The translations under genes were made by a program, and so were the position numbers. The notes beneath the pieces are model-generated. The model made no database searches. It had not been told where the DNA came from and saw nothing but the letters and a program-made list of their open reading frames with translations. Source: Pelagibacter sp047722505 (GTDB lineage Bacteria; Pseudomonadota; Alphaproteobacteria; Pelagibacterales; Pelagibacteraceae). Taken from it: a stretch of DNA of 64,000 nt. Below, piece after piece: positions 34,007 to 41,656 of this stretch (position 1 is its first letter; each line of letters starts with the position of its first letter). The stretch lies in NCBI RefSeq assembly GCF_047722505.1, contig NZ_CP159814.1, forward strand, positions 62,001-126,000, given 5' to 3'.

Positions 34007-34618
34007 TTAATGAGCCCATATATCATCTTTAAATGAAGCCAAATCAAGATCAACTCTAGTTTTTAAAAATCTTAAGCAATCATCGTATAAATTAATTCTT
34101 TTTTCTCTAACTAGAATTTTGTTTAGCTCTTCATGAATTTTATGCAAATAAACAACATCATTGGCACAATATTTGAGCTGAGCTGGTGACAATTCGCCAC
34201 CAAAATCTGAGCTTTGAAATTGTTTGCTAACATCAATATTTATAAATTCTTTAATTAATGTTTTAAGTGAATGACTATCTGAATAAGATCTAGCTAATTT
34301 TGATGCAATTTTTGTATCAAGAATATTTTTGGTATCTGTTTTTAAATAGTATTTGATGTGTGCAATATCTGCTCTTCCATAATGAAATATTTTGGTGATT
34401 GATGTGTCAGAAAGAACTTTATTTAAGTTCGGAGCATCATATTTTTTCCTATCAAGCTGGACAATATGAGCATCAGAATTACCAGTTGATATTTGAATAA
34501 GACATAAAGGATCACGCTTAACATTGAGACCCATAAATTCTCCATCAACTGCTATAATATTGCCTAAATCTAAATCTTCTGGTAGATCACTCTTGTGAAG
34601 TTTAATATCAATATTCAT
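34007..34618 (-). CDS. Ribonuclease D-like 3'-5' exonuclease
   Basis: A 203-residue stand-alone DEDDy exonuclease domain. Visible motifs are VDGEFMG near residue 25-31 (Asp and Glu), the HYGRADIAHI segment and YCANDVVYLHKIHE near the end (Tyr and Asp). There is no HRDC domain, so it is the short alphaproteobacterial form rather than full RNase D. The role in tRNA or RNA 3' trimming is inferred. It is divergent from the gene at 34635 with only 16 nt between start codons. Confidence 0.88.
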   Translation of the reverse strand: MNIDIKLHKSDLPEDLDLGNIIAVDGEFMGLNVKRDPLCLIQISTGNSDAHIVQLDRKKYDAPNLNKVLSDTSITKIFHYGRADIAHIKYYLKTDTKNILDTKIASKLARSYSDSHSLKTLIKEFINIDVSKQFQSSDFGGELSPAQLKYCANDVVYLHKIHEELNKILVREKRINLYDDCLRFLKTRVDLDLASFKDDIWAH

Positions 34619-34634
34619 TTTTAATTATATATAT

Positions 34635-35603
34635 ATGAAAGCAAAAAATTGTCTAATTTTTGGTGGTAGTGGTCAAATAGGTCGTCATTTAATAAGAAAG
34701 CTTACTAAAAATAATTATAAAGTAACTGTGGTTACTAGAAATCTTCATCAAAAAGGATATGCAATAAAGACCCAAGCTAATGCAGGCTACATAGATATCG
34801 TTGAAGCCAATATATTTGATGAAAAAAAAATTAGAAAGCTTTTCTCCCAAACTGATATTTGTATAAATTTAATTGGTATTTTGTATGAAAGTGGCAAGGG
34901 TAATACTTTCAAAAACATTCACTTTATTTTTCCATCTATTTTAGCCAAGCTATGTAAAGAATATAAAGTTCAGCAATTTATTCATTTGTCAGCACTAGGG
35001 ATAAACAATGCAATAGATTCAGAGTATGCAAAAAGTAAATTAGATGGCGAACTCAGTATTCAAAAAAATTTTCCATTAGCAACAATATTAAGACCCTCTG
35101 TAGTTTATTCAGTTGATGATAATTTTACCACAGCTTTTATGACTTTACTAAGTAGGCTTCCATTCTTTCCACTTTATTATAATGGATCGACTAAATTTGC
35201 TCCAATACATTGTTCAGATTTAACGGATACTATTTATCATACTATCTCTAAAAATATTTACTCTAAAATTGTAGAGTGTGTTGGGCCTGAAGTCTTATCT
35301 TTAAAAGAAATTTTGAAAAAATTATTATATTTAATTGGTAAAAAAAGATTATTAGTTCCTTTACCCCTTTTTGCAGCAATTATGTCTGCTAAAGTGTTTC
35401 AGCTATTTCCAAAGCCGCTTTTAACAATAGATCAGCTTACACTTTTAAAATATGATAATATTCCCTCAGGCAAATATCAAACTAATGCTGATATTGGAGT
35501 TCCAAGTACAAGAGTATTTGATAGTGAGGTAGAAAAATATAGCTATATGTGGAGAGAAGGTGGACAATTTTCTACAAAAAAATATAACCCTGATAATTCT
35601 TAA
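34635..35603 (+). CDS. NAD(P)-binding SDR protein, complex I NDUFA9-like
   Basis: An atypical short-chain dehydrogenase of 322 residues. It has the glycine motif FGGSGQIG at 9-16, an ADIxIN-like strand and Tyr131 with Lys135 in EYAKSK. The family resembles the 39-kDa complex I subunit NDUFA9, which binds NADPH without turnover and helps quinone-site assembly. In alphaproteobacteria it is usually annotated as a complex I NDUFA9 family protein. The substrate is unknown. Confidence 0.83.
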   Translation: MKAKNCLIFGGSGQIGRHLIRKLTKNNYKVTVVTRNLHQKGYAIKTQANAGYIDIVEANIFDEKKIRKLFSQTDICINLIGILYESGKGNTFKNIHFIFPSILAKLCKEYKVQQFIHLSALGINNAIDSEYAKSKLDGELSIQKNFPLATILRPSVVYSVDDNFTTAFMTLLSRLPFFPLYYNGSTKFAPIHCSDLTDTIYHTISKNIYSKIVECVGPEVLSLKEILKKLLYLIGKKRLLVPLPLFAAIMSAKVFQLFPKPLLTIDQLTLLKYDNIPSGKYQTNADIGVPSTRVFDSEVEKYSYMWREGGQFSTKKYNPDNS

Positions 35604-35637
35604 TAGAATTTTTTATACCAAAATTGTATGATTATTC

Positions 35638-35745
35638 ATGGTAATTAATGTTATTTATTTTTTAATATTCTCAATTTTTTCTTTCCTAATTTATCTAATC
35701 ATAAAATCTCTGATCAGAGGGTTTAATGGAAAGAAAAAGAAATAA
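35638..35745 (+). CDS. Candidate 35-residue membrane protein
   Basis: The frame begins MVINVIYFLIFSIFSFLIYL, then IIKSLIRG and a Lys-rich end. One hydrophobic helix and a positive C-terminus give a clear single-pass topology with the tail inside. There is no Shine-Dalgarno and no recognised family. It fills most of the 164-nt spacer between two convergent genes. It could be a real small protein or chance. Confidence 0.35.
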   Translation: MVINVIYFLIFSIFSFLIYLIIKSLIRGFNGKKKK

Positions 35746-35767
35746 GATTAATTAAATTTAAAAATTA

Positions 35768-36268
35768 TTAAGCAGTATTAATTTTTTTATCAATATACTG
35801 AGGTGCCTCTTCATCTTTGTCAGCTATAGGCTCTTCTTTTCTTCCTTTTGGCTGATAGGCATATAACAAGTGAAGTTTGCAATATGAAAAATCTTTAAGA
35901 GATGATCGTCCACAAAAATAAAACGTTTCTTCTTCAGGATGGCCAACAGGCCATTTACAAGAACTCTCATCTAGTTCCTCTAATTTCTTAGGATTTTCTG
36001 GTTCAAAATCTTTTTCAATAATTAAGGATTGAAACTTGCTTTTTCTGCCTCTTTTTTGCTTAGAAGAATTTTCTTCTAAACTATTATCAAAATTTTGGCT
36101 TGAAGATGCATTTCTAGTTTTAATTTTTGATGATAAATTTAATCTATGAGCTTTGCCAATTACTGCATTTCTACTAATACCACCGATTATTTCAGCTATT
36201 TGGCTTGCGGTGCTTCCTTTACCCCAAAGTTTTTTTAATTTTTCTACTTTTTCTTCGTTCCAGCTCAT
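35768..36268 (-). CDS. gcrA: GcrA cell cycle regulator
   Basis: An alphaproteobacterial sigma70-associated transcription factor that reads CcrM methylation at GANTC in Caulobacter. The 166-residue protein has the N-terminal helix-turn-helix MSWNEEKVEKLKKLWG (1-16) through GGISRNAVIGKAHRL (29-43). The C-terminal Cys/His region (CKWPVG, FCGR, YCKLH) is the RNA-polymerase-binding part. The middle (about 48-95) is low-complexity. I see no ccrM in the window. Confidence 0.93.
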   Translation of the reverse strand: MSWNEEKVEKLKKLWGKGSTASQIAEIIGGISRNAVIGKAHRLNLSSKIKTRNASSSQNFDNSLEENSSKQKRGRKSKFQSLIIEKDFEPENPKKLEELDESSCKWPVGHPEEETFYFCGRSSLKDFSYCKLHLLYAYQPKGRKEEPIADKDEEAPQYIDKKINTA

Positions 36269-36390
36269 ATTCTATATTTAGTATGTTAATTATTTTTATA
36301 ACTATATCTAGATCACACGGGATTAAAAAAAAGACAATGGATTTTTCTGTTTTATACACATCTTTTTTTAAAATCTATATATGATTACTT

Positions 36391-37203
36391 ATGGTTGAAT
36401 TGAATAAAAAATATCATATCGGAGTTAAAAAGTTTGGCTTTGTAAATTGGGTTGGCTTTAAAAGTCTATGGCTTAAAGAGTGCAATAGGTTCATGGTAGT
36501 TTGGCAACAAACATTGCTATCTCCACTTGTATCAAGTTTATTATTTTTATCAGTTTTATCCCTAGCTTTAGGCAATAATAGAGGGGATGTACTTGGTTAT
36601 TCTTTTATAAGTTTTTTAGCACCTGGCTTAATTGCAATGAGTATTTTGGGTCAATCATTCAGTCATTCAGTTTCTTCATTAATGATTGGAAAAATTCAAG
36701 GAAACATTGTTGATATGCTCTATGCACCATTATCAGCACTTGAAGTTTCAATGGCAATAATACTAGCAGCCTTAACAAGAAGTTTTTTAATAGCTACAAT
36801 TTCAATAGGTGTTTTCTCTCTAATAGTTGAAATACCAATATATAACATTTTACATATTTTTGTCTTTGGGTTTTTGGGTGCATTTATACTTGGAAGTCTT
36901 GGTTTTATAACTGGTCTTTGGGCTGAAAAGTTTGATCATACGGCAACTGTAACAAATTTTATAATAACCCCATTAAGTTTTTTATCTGGAGTATTTTATT
37001 CAATAGATAAACTTCCACAATTTTTTCAAACGATAAGTCATATTAATCCATTTTTTTATATGATTGATGGTTTTAGATATGGCTTTTTAGGTAAGTCAGA
37101 TGGTTCAATAAATATAGGATTGATATATTTATCAATACTAAGTGTTTTAATTTGGTATGTGGCTTTTCTTCTTTACAAAAAAGGTTATAAAATTAAATCT
37201 TAG
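36391..37203 (+). CDS. ABC-2 type transporter permease
   Basis: A 270-residue inner-membrane protein with six hydrophobic segments (about 37-58, 70-90, 115-140, 148-172, 182-200 and 235-258). The LSGVFYSIDKLP segment before the last helices is typical of ABC-2 exporters of the polysaccharide/drug type. There is no ATPase gene next to it, so the partner lies elsewhere and the substrate is unknown. It is 3 nt before argD and divergent from gcrA. Confidence 0.86.
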   Translation: MVELNKKYHIGVKKFGFVNWVGFKSLWLKECNRFMVVWQQTLLSPLVSSLLFLSVLSLALGNNRGDVLGYSFISFLAPGLIAMSILGQSFSHSVSSLMIGKIQGNIVDMLYAPLSALEVSMAIILAALTRSFLIATISIGVFSLIVEIPIYNILHIFVFGFLGAFILGSLGFITGLWAEKFDHTATVTNFIITPLSFLSGVFYSIDKLPQFFQTISHINPFFYMIDGFRYGFLGKSDGSINIGLIYLSILSVLIWYVAFLLYKKGYKIKS

Positions 37204-37206
37204 TTA

Positions 37207-38373
37207 ATGAGCGCTTTAGCAAAAAATTATAATAGAAGAAAAATCTCTTTTAAATATGGTAAGGGAAGTTTTTTATATTCTACTAATGGAAAAAAATATT
37301 TAGACTTTGTTCAGGGAATAGCAGTTAATTCCTTGGGGCATTCAAATCCTTATTTAATAAAAGCAGTTAATAAACAATCTAGAAAACTTTGGCACGTTTC
37401 TAATGCGTTTATCATTCCAGAGGGAGAAAAATTAGCCAAAAGATTAGCCAAAAAAACTTTTGCAGATTTTATTATTTTTCAAAATAGCGGAGCAGAAGCT
37501 ACAGAGGCTGCAATTAAAGCTGCTAGAAGATATTTTTATTCAATAGGACAACATTCAAAGAATAGAATTCTTTGTGTTAAAAATTCATTTCATGGAAGAA
37601 CGTTAGCTACAATTTATGCCAGTGGATCAAAGAAGATGACGGAGGGTTTTGGACCAAAAGTCGATGGATTTGACCATTTTGAATTTGGAAATCATAAAGA
37701 TTTTAAAAAAAAAATAACAAAAAAAACGGCTGCTATTATGGTTGAAACTGTGATGGGAGAAGGAGGAATTAAAGCTATACCCAATTGGTGTCTAAAAGAA
37801 TTGAGAAAAATTTGTGATAAGAAAAAAATTTTATTAATTTTAGATGAAGTCCAGTGTGGAATTGGCAGAAGTGGAAATTTTTTTGCATTTGAAAATTCGA
37901 AGATTAAGCCTGATATTGTCCCAATAGCAAAAGGCATTGGTGGGGGTTTTCCACTAGGTGCGGTCTTAATGAATAAAAAAGTAGCATCAGGAATGACAGC
38001 TGGAACTCATGGATCAACGTTTGGTGGTAATCCACTAGCTATGTCTGTTGGAAATGCTGTTTTAGATCAAATATTAAAAAAAGGATTTCTTTTAAATGTT
38101 AAGAAATTATCAAAATACTTTCATTCTGAATTAAATAAATTAAGAAAGGAATTTCCTAAAGTAATCAAAGAAGTTAGAGGTGTTGGTTTACTAATAGGAC
38201 TACAACTTCATAATGATCAAACAAAATTTATACAGAAACTAATGGATAATAAATTATTAACGATAAGAGCGGCTGAAAATGTTATTAGATTATTACCTCC
38301 TCTAAATGTAAAAAAAGAAGAAATAAATATAGCAATAAATGTTATTAAAAAAGTCTGCTCTACTTATAAATAA
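37207..38373 (+). CDS. argD: Acetylornithine aminotransferase
   Basis: A class III PLP aminotransferase of 388 residues. It makes acetylornithine from acetylglutamate semialdehyde and probably also serves DapC in lysine synthesis. Signatures are FQNSGAEATEAAIKAAR (91-107), FHGRTLATI, ILDEVQCGIGR with Asp213, and the PLP lysine Lys242 in IAKGIGGG. It is followed after 2 nt by argF. Confidence 0.95.
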   Translation: MSALAKNYNRRKISFKYGKGSFLYSTNGKKYLDFVQGIAVNSLGHSNPYLIKAVNKQSRKLWHVSNAFIIPEGEKLAKRLAKKTFADFIIFQNSGAEATEAAIKAARRYFYSIGQHSKNRILCVKNSFHGRTLATIYASGSKKMTEGFGPKVDGFDHFEFGNHKDFKKKITKKTAAIMVETVMGEGGIKAIPNWCLKELRKICDKKKILLILDEVQCGIGRSGNFFAFENSKIKPDIVPIAKGIGGGFPLGAVLMNKKVASGMTAGTHGSTFGGNPLAMSVGNAVLDQILKKGFLLNVKKLSKYFHSELNKLRKEFPKVIKEVRGVGLLIGLQLHNDQTKFIQKLMDNKLLTIRAAENVIRLLPPLNVKKEEINIAINVIKKVCSTYK

Positions 38374-38375
38374 AA

Positions 38376-39305
38376 ATGAAACATTTCATCAACCTTAAAG
38401 ACATACCTTCAGCAGACCTTAGGAAGATCATCACTGATGCCAAAAAAAGAAAACAAAAAAGAAAAAATTATAACACTCTAGAAGTTGATAAAGACAAACC
38501 TTTAAAAGGTAAATTGCTTATTCAAATGTTTGAAAAGGCAAGTTTGAGAACTCGATTAAGTTTTTATCTTGCAATAAAACAGTTGGGTGGAGGAACTATA
38601 ACTCTTAGAGCTAATGAATTGCACCTAGGAAAAGGTGGAGAAAGTCTAGCAGATACAGCCAAAATCTTATCAACTTATGGAGACGGTTTTATGCTGAGAA
38701 CTGATAGTGATAAAAAAATAGCAGAATTTAGTAAATATTTAAAGATACCCGTAATAAATGGTTTAAGCCCATCATCTCATCCAACTCAAGTGTTATCAGA
38801 TATTTTTACAGTTGAGGAAATTAAAAAAAAATCTATTTCTAAATTAAATATTTGTTGGATTGGAGATTCAAATAATGTTCTGAATAGCTTGATTGCTGCT
38901 TCAGTTAAATTTTCTTTTAACTTAAATATTGGTTGTCCTAAGAATTACGAGCCTAAGAAACTTATATTAGATCGGATTAAAAAAAGTAAAAGAAAAATTC
39001 ATATTTTTAATGATGCAAGAAAAGCAGTTAAAAATGCTGATGTAATCTTTTCAGATAAAGTAATCTCATTGAATGATAGAGTTAATAAAAATAAAAAAAT
39101 TAAAGATTTTAGAAACTTCCAAATTAATACAAAATTGATGAGTTTTGCTAAAAAAGACACAACTTTTTTACACTGCCTCCCAAGGGGAGGGGAGGTTACT
39201 GGAGACGTTTTTTTAGGAAAAAATTCTGAAGTATGGTTGCAAGCTCTGAATAGAGTGCATATTCAAAAAAGTATTTTATTGTATTGTTTTGGGAAATTAA
39301 GGTAG
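38376..39305 (+). CDS. argF: Ornithine carbamoyltransferase (variant motifs)
   Basis: Forms citrulline from ornithine and carbamoyl phosphate. The 309-residue protein has HPTQVLSD at 135-142 and HCLPR at 266-270. Two substrate motifs differ from most enzymes of this name: the carbamoyl-phosphate loop STRT is SLRT (56-59), and the ornithine-binding SMG is SLN (231-233) in SDKVISLN. Coupling to argD supports the arginine role, but an N-acylornithine-type specificity cannot be excluded from sequence. It overlaps the convergent cytochrome gene. Confidence 0.9.
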   Translation: MKHFINLKDIPSADLRKIITDAKKRKQKRKNYNTLEVDKDKPLKGKLLIQMFEKASLRTRLSFYLAIKQLGGGTITLRANELHLGKGGESLADTAKILSTYGDGFMLRTDSDKKIAEFSKYLKIPVINGLSPSSHPTQVLSDIFTVEEIKKKSISKLNICWIGDSNNVLNSLIAASVKFSFNLNIGCPKNYEPKKLILDRIKKSKRKIHIFNDARKAVKNADVIFSDKVISLNDRVNKNKKIKDFRNFQINTKLMSFAKKDTTFLHCLPRGGEVTGDVFLGKNSEVWLQALNRVHIQKSILLYCFGKLR

Positions 39306-39836
39306 CTGTTTAGGGCTATCACTGCTTTGATTTAAATATTTAATTACAGAAGCTCTGTCTTTCTCTTTTCTTAATCCAGCATATGACATTTTAGTTCCCT
39401 TTAAATAAGAAGCAGGTTTTTTTAAGAATCCATTTAATTCTTCAAATGACCATTCTTTACCATATGAAGCTAAAGCTTTAGAGTACTTATAATCGTCTAC
39501 TCCACCAACTGCTCTACCAACCACATTGTATAATGCAGGACCAATCTTATTTTTTCCACCTTTATTTATTGAGTGGCATGCTGCACATTTTTTAAAAATT
39601 TTTTCACCAGAAGCAACATCACCTAGCGCCATTATAGCCACAATATCTACTTTTTGTTCAACTTCAGCAACTTGAGATGTTGTAGAGGCTAGTTGCCCCT
39701 CTACTTCAACTTTATACCCAGGATTTTCTGGTTTATTTACATGAAAGACACCATCTGCAATCTTTCCTAAACCAATTACAAGTAGTACAACCATTAAAAT
39801 TGCTGCAATAATTTTATTAAGCTCGAACGAATCCAT
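39297..39836 (-). CDS. Membrane-anchored cytochrome c (CycM/c552 type)
   Basis: Encodes 179 residues from ATG 39836. This start gives MDSFELNKI, which matches alphaproteobacterial CycM-type proteins; an earlier start at 39866 adds ten residues without support. An N-terminal anchor (about 8-25) leads to a linker and a periplasmic class I cytochrome c domain with the haem site CAACH at 84-88 and the axial Met150 in GTKMSYAG. Such proteins carry electrons from the bc1 complex to terminal oxidase. Confidence 0.92.
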   Translation of the reverse strand: MDSFELNKIIAAILMVVLLVIGLGKIADGVFHVNKPENPGYKVEVEGQLASTTSQVAEVEQKVDIVAIMALGDVASGEKIFKKCAACHSINKGGKNKIGPALYNVVGRAVGGVDDYKYSKALASYGKEWSFEELNGFLKKPASYLKGTKMSYAGLRKEKDRASVIKYLNQSSDSPKQLP

Positions 39837-39901
39837 ATAATTATTATTATTTTGCAGATATAACATGATAATTAAAAAAATACTTAACTTTTAATTTTTA
39901 A

Positions 39902-39926
39902 TTTTGCGTCTGTTAGACGCACAAAA
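39902..39926. promoter_or_regulatory. Inverted repeat upstream of kdsB
   Basis: The sequence TGCGTCT-GTT-AGACGCA (39905-39921) is a perfect 7-bp inverted repeat with a 3-nt loop, flanked by TTT on the left and, after one extra C, AAAA on the right. It is GC-richer than the surrounding spacer and lies 19 nt before the kdsB ATG, in the region divergent from the cytochrome gene. It could be an operator or an mRNA hairpin in the kdsB leader. Confidence 0.4.
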
Positions 39927-39939
39927 TAGTAAATTTATA

Positions 39940-40680
39940 ATGGCTAAAACATTAATATTAATTCCATCAAGAATGTCGGCAAATAGATTGCCGGGTAAAC
40001 CACTTTTAAAAATTAATAATTTATCAATGATTTCTCATGTTTTTAAAAAAGCACAGGAAGCAAAAATTGGCGAAGTTGTAGTAGCAACAGAAGATAAAGA
40101 AATACTTGATGATGTTGAAAAAAATGGAGGCAAAGCCATTTTAACTGGTAGCACTCACAAGACTGGTACAGATAGAATTTTCGAGGCTTATGAGAAACTC
40201 AACATCAAGGACATTGATTTCATACTAAACCTACAAGGAGATGAGCCAAATATTGACAAAAATGATATTATAAATTTAAATAACTTTATGATTAATAACA
40301 ATTCTGAAATTGGAACACTAGCAGCAGAAATTAAAAGTGATAAAATGTTAAATGATCAAAATGTAGTTAAAGTTATTACGGAGTTAAAACTAGAAAAAGA
40401 TAATTTTCCGAAAGCATTAGATTTTACTAGAGATAGTTTTTCAGAAAACAATCAAAATATTTATCATCATATTGGAGTTTATTCATACAAAACAAGTATA
40501 TTGAAAAAATTTGTAAGTCTCGATCAAACACCAAATGAAAAGCAAAATAAATTAGAGCAGCTAAGAGCATTAGATAATAATTTGAAAATCAGTGTTGCTT
40601 TGGCAAATTTTTCTCCCATAGGTGTAGATACAAAAGAAGATTATCTGGCTATAAAAAAAATTATGGAATATAAATCATAA
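39940..40680 (+). CDS. kdsB: 3-deoxy-manno-octulosonate cytidylyltransferase
   Basis: Activates KDO as CMP-KDO for LPS inner core. Encodes 246 residues from ATG 39940, giving MAKTLILIPSRMSANRLPGKPL with the nucleotide-binding N-terminal loop at 8-20; a TTG at 39904 is unlikely because it lies in the inverted repeat. NLQGDEP and the GVDTKED segment near the end are family hallmarks. It is followed by pheA after 2 nt. Confidence 0.94.
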   Translation: MAKTLILIPSRMSANRLPGKPLLKINNLSMISHVFKKAQEAKIGEVVVATEDKEILDDVEKNGGKAILTGSTHKTGTDRIFEAYEKLNIKDIDFILNLQGDEPNIDKNDIINLNNFMINNNSEIGTLAAEIKSDKMLNDQNVVKVITELKLEKDNFPKALDFTRDSFSENNQNIYHHIGVYSYKTSILKKFVSLDQTPNEKQNKLEQLRALDNNLKISVALANFSPIGVDTKEDYLAIKKIMEYKS

Positions 40681-40682
40681 AA

Positions 40683-41513
40683 ATGAGCAAAATTTATTTT
40701 CAGGGTACATTTGGTGCATATTCACATCTAGCAGCGTTAGAAATAGATCCTAAGGCAGAGGTAATTCCATGTAAAACATTTGATGAATGTTTTTTAAAAA
40801 CATCTCAAGATAAAAAGTCGAGAATGGTAATTCCTGAATCAAATCGAATTACAGGAAATATTGGAATCGAATATCTTATTTTTAAGTATAGGCTGAATAT
40901 TTATACTGAACATTTTCATAAAATTGAACATAATTTATTAGGACAACCAGACAGTAATTTAAGTGATATAAAAGATGTCTATTCTCACTCTCAAGGTTTA
41001 TCACAATGCTCTAAATTTATTAAAAAAAATAATTTAGTCGAGCATATCCGTGCTGACACTGCTGGTTCAGCTGAGACAATTTCAAAAACTAAAATTAAAA
41101 CTGAAGCAGCAATTGCCTCTTCTTTGAGTGCAGAAATTTATGACCTAAAAATACTTTCAAAAAATATTGAGAATGAAGAGGGTAATGCCACAAGGTTTTT
41201 GGTAATGGGTAATGAAGTTTTGCAGCCCGATTTTGATGAAAAGAAATACATAACCTCTTTTCTGTTTAAACTGAAAAGTAAGCCTGCAGCTCTGTATCAA
41301 TCATTAGGTGGTTTTGCTATTAATGGAGTTAATCTTACAAAGCTTCAAAGTTATCCAGAACAAAATTCATTCGAGTCATACTTTTTCTTATGTGATTTAG
41401 ATGGTCATATAGATGATCCAAAAGTTCAAAAATCTTTGGAAGAATTAGGACTTCATTGTCAAGATTTTCGCGTACTAGGTGTTTTTGAGGCTGATAAATT
41501 TAGAGAAAAATAG
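40683..41513 (+). CDS. pheA: Prephenate dehydratase
   Basis: Converts prephenate to phenylpyruvate for phenylalanine. The 276-residue protein has the periplasmic-binding-like catalytic domain (about 3-180) with GTFGAYSH, a PESNRITGNI segment and the TRFLVMG motif with its catalytic Thr. A C-terminal ACT domain (about 195-270, with ESYFFLCDLDGH) binds Phe for feedback control. There is no chorismate mutase domain. The upstream partner kdsB is unrelated. Confidence 0.95.
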   Translation: MSKIYFQGTFGAYSHLAALEIDPKAEVIPCKTFDECFLKTSQDKKSRMVIPESNRITGNIGIEYLIFKYRLNIYTEHFHKIEHNLLGQPDSNLSDIKDVYSHSQGLSQCSKFIKKNNLVEHIRADTAGSAETISKTKIKTEAAIASSLSAEIYDLKILSKNIENEEGNATRFLVMGNEVLQPDFDEKKYITSFLFKLKSKPAALYQSLGGFAINGVNLTKLQSYPEQNSFESYFFLCDLDGHIDDPKVQKSLEELGLHCQDFRVLGVFEADKFREK

Positions 41514-41527
41514 TCTAGAAACTTTTC

Positions 41528-41557
41528 TTGTAGATTAGAAAATATTACTGCTATAAT
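41528..41557 (+). promoter_or_regulatory. Promoter of the SRP RNA gene
   Basis: TATAAT at 41552-41557 is a perfect -10 box, with TTGTAG at 41528-41533 as a plausible -35 at 18-nt spacing. The RNA stem begins at 41564, 7 nt after the -10 box, as expected for a start site. This is the clearest sigma70 promoter I found in the window. Confidence 0.65.
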
Positions 41558-41563
41558 AGTCCT

Positions 41564-41647
41564 GGAGGCTAGAGGTGGATGTTGCTTGAACCCGACCAGA
41601 TCTTAACAGAAGCAGTCGTAGAGACAGTTTTTCAGGTTCTAGTCTCC
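41564..41647 (+). ncRNA. ffs: Signal recognition particle RNA (4.5S)
   Basis: About 84 nt folding as one long hairpin. The outer stem GGAGGCTAGA pairs fully with TCTAGTCTCC. Further in, CTTGAA pairs with TTCAGG, and CGAC with GTCG. The apex carries the Ffh-binding asymmetric loop pattern (CAG on one side, AGCAG on the other). The tip looks like UCU-UAAC-AGA, a UMAC-type tetraloop instead of the usual GGAA. Position directly before dnaX-ybaB-recR matches ffs in many bacteria. Confidence 0.85.
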
Positions 41648-41656
41648 TTATAAAAA

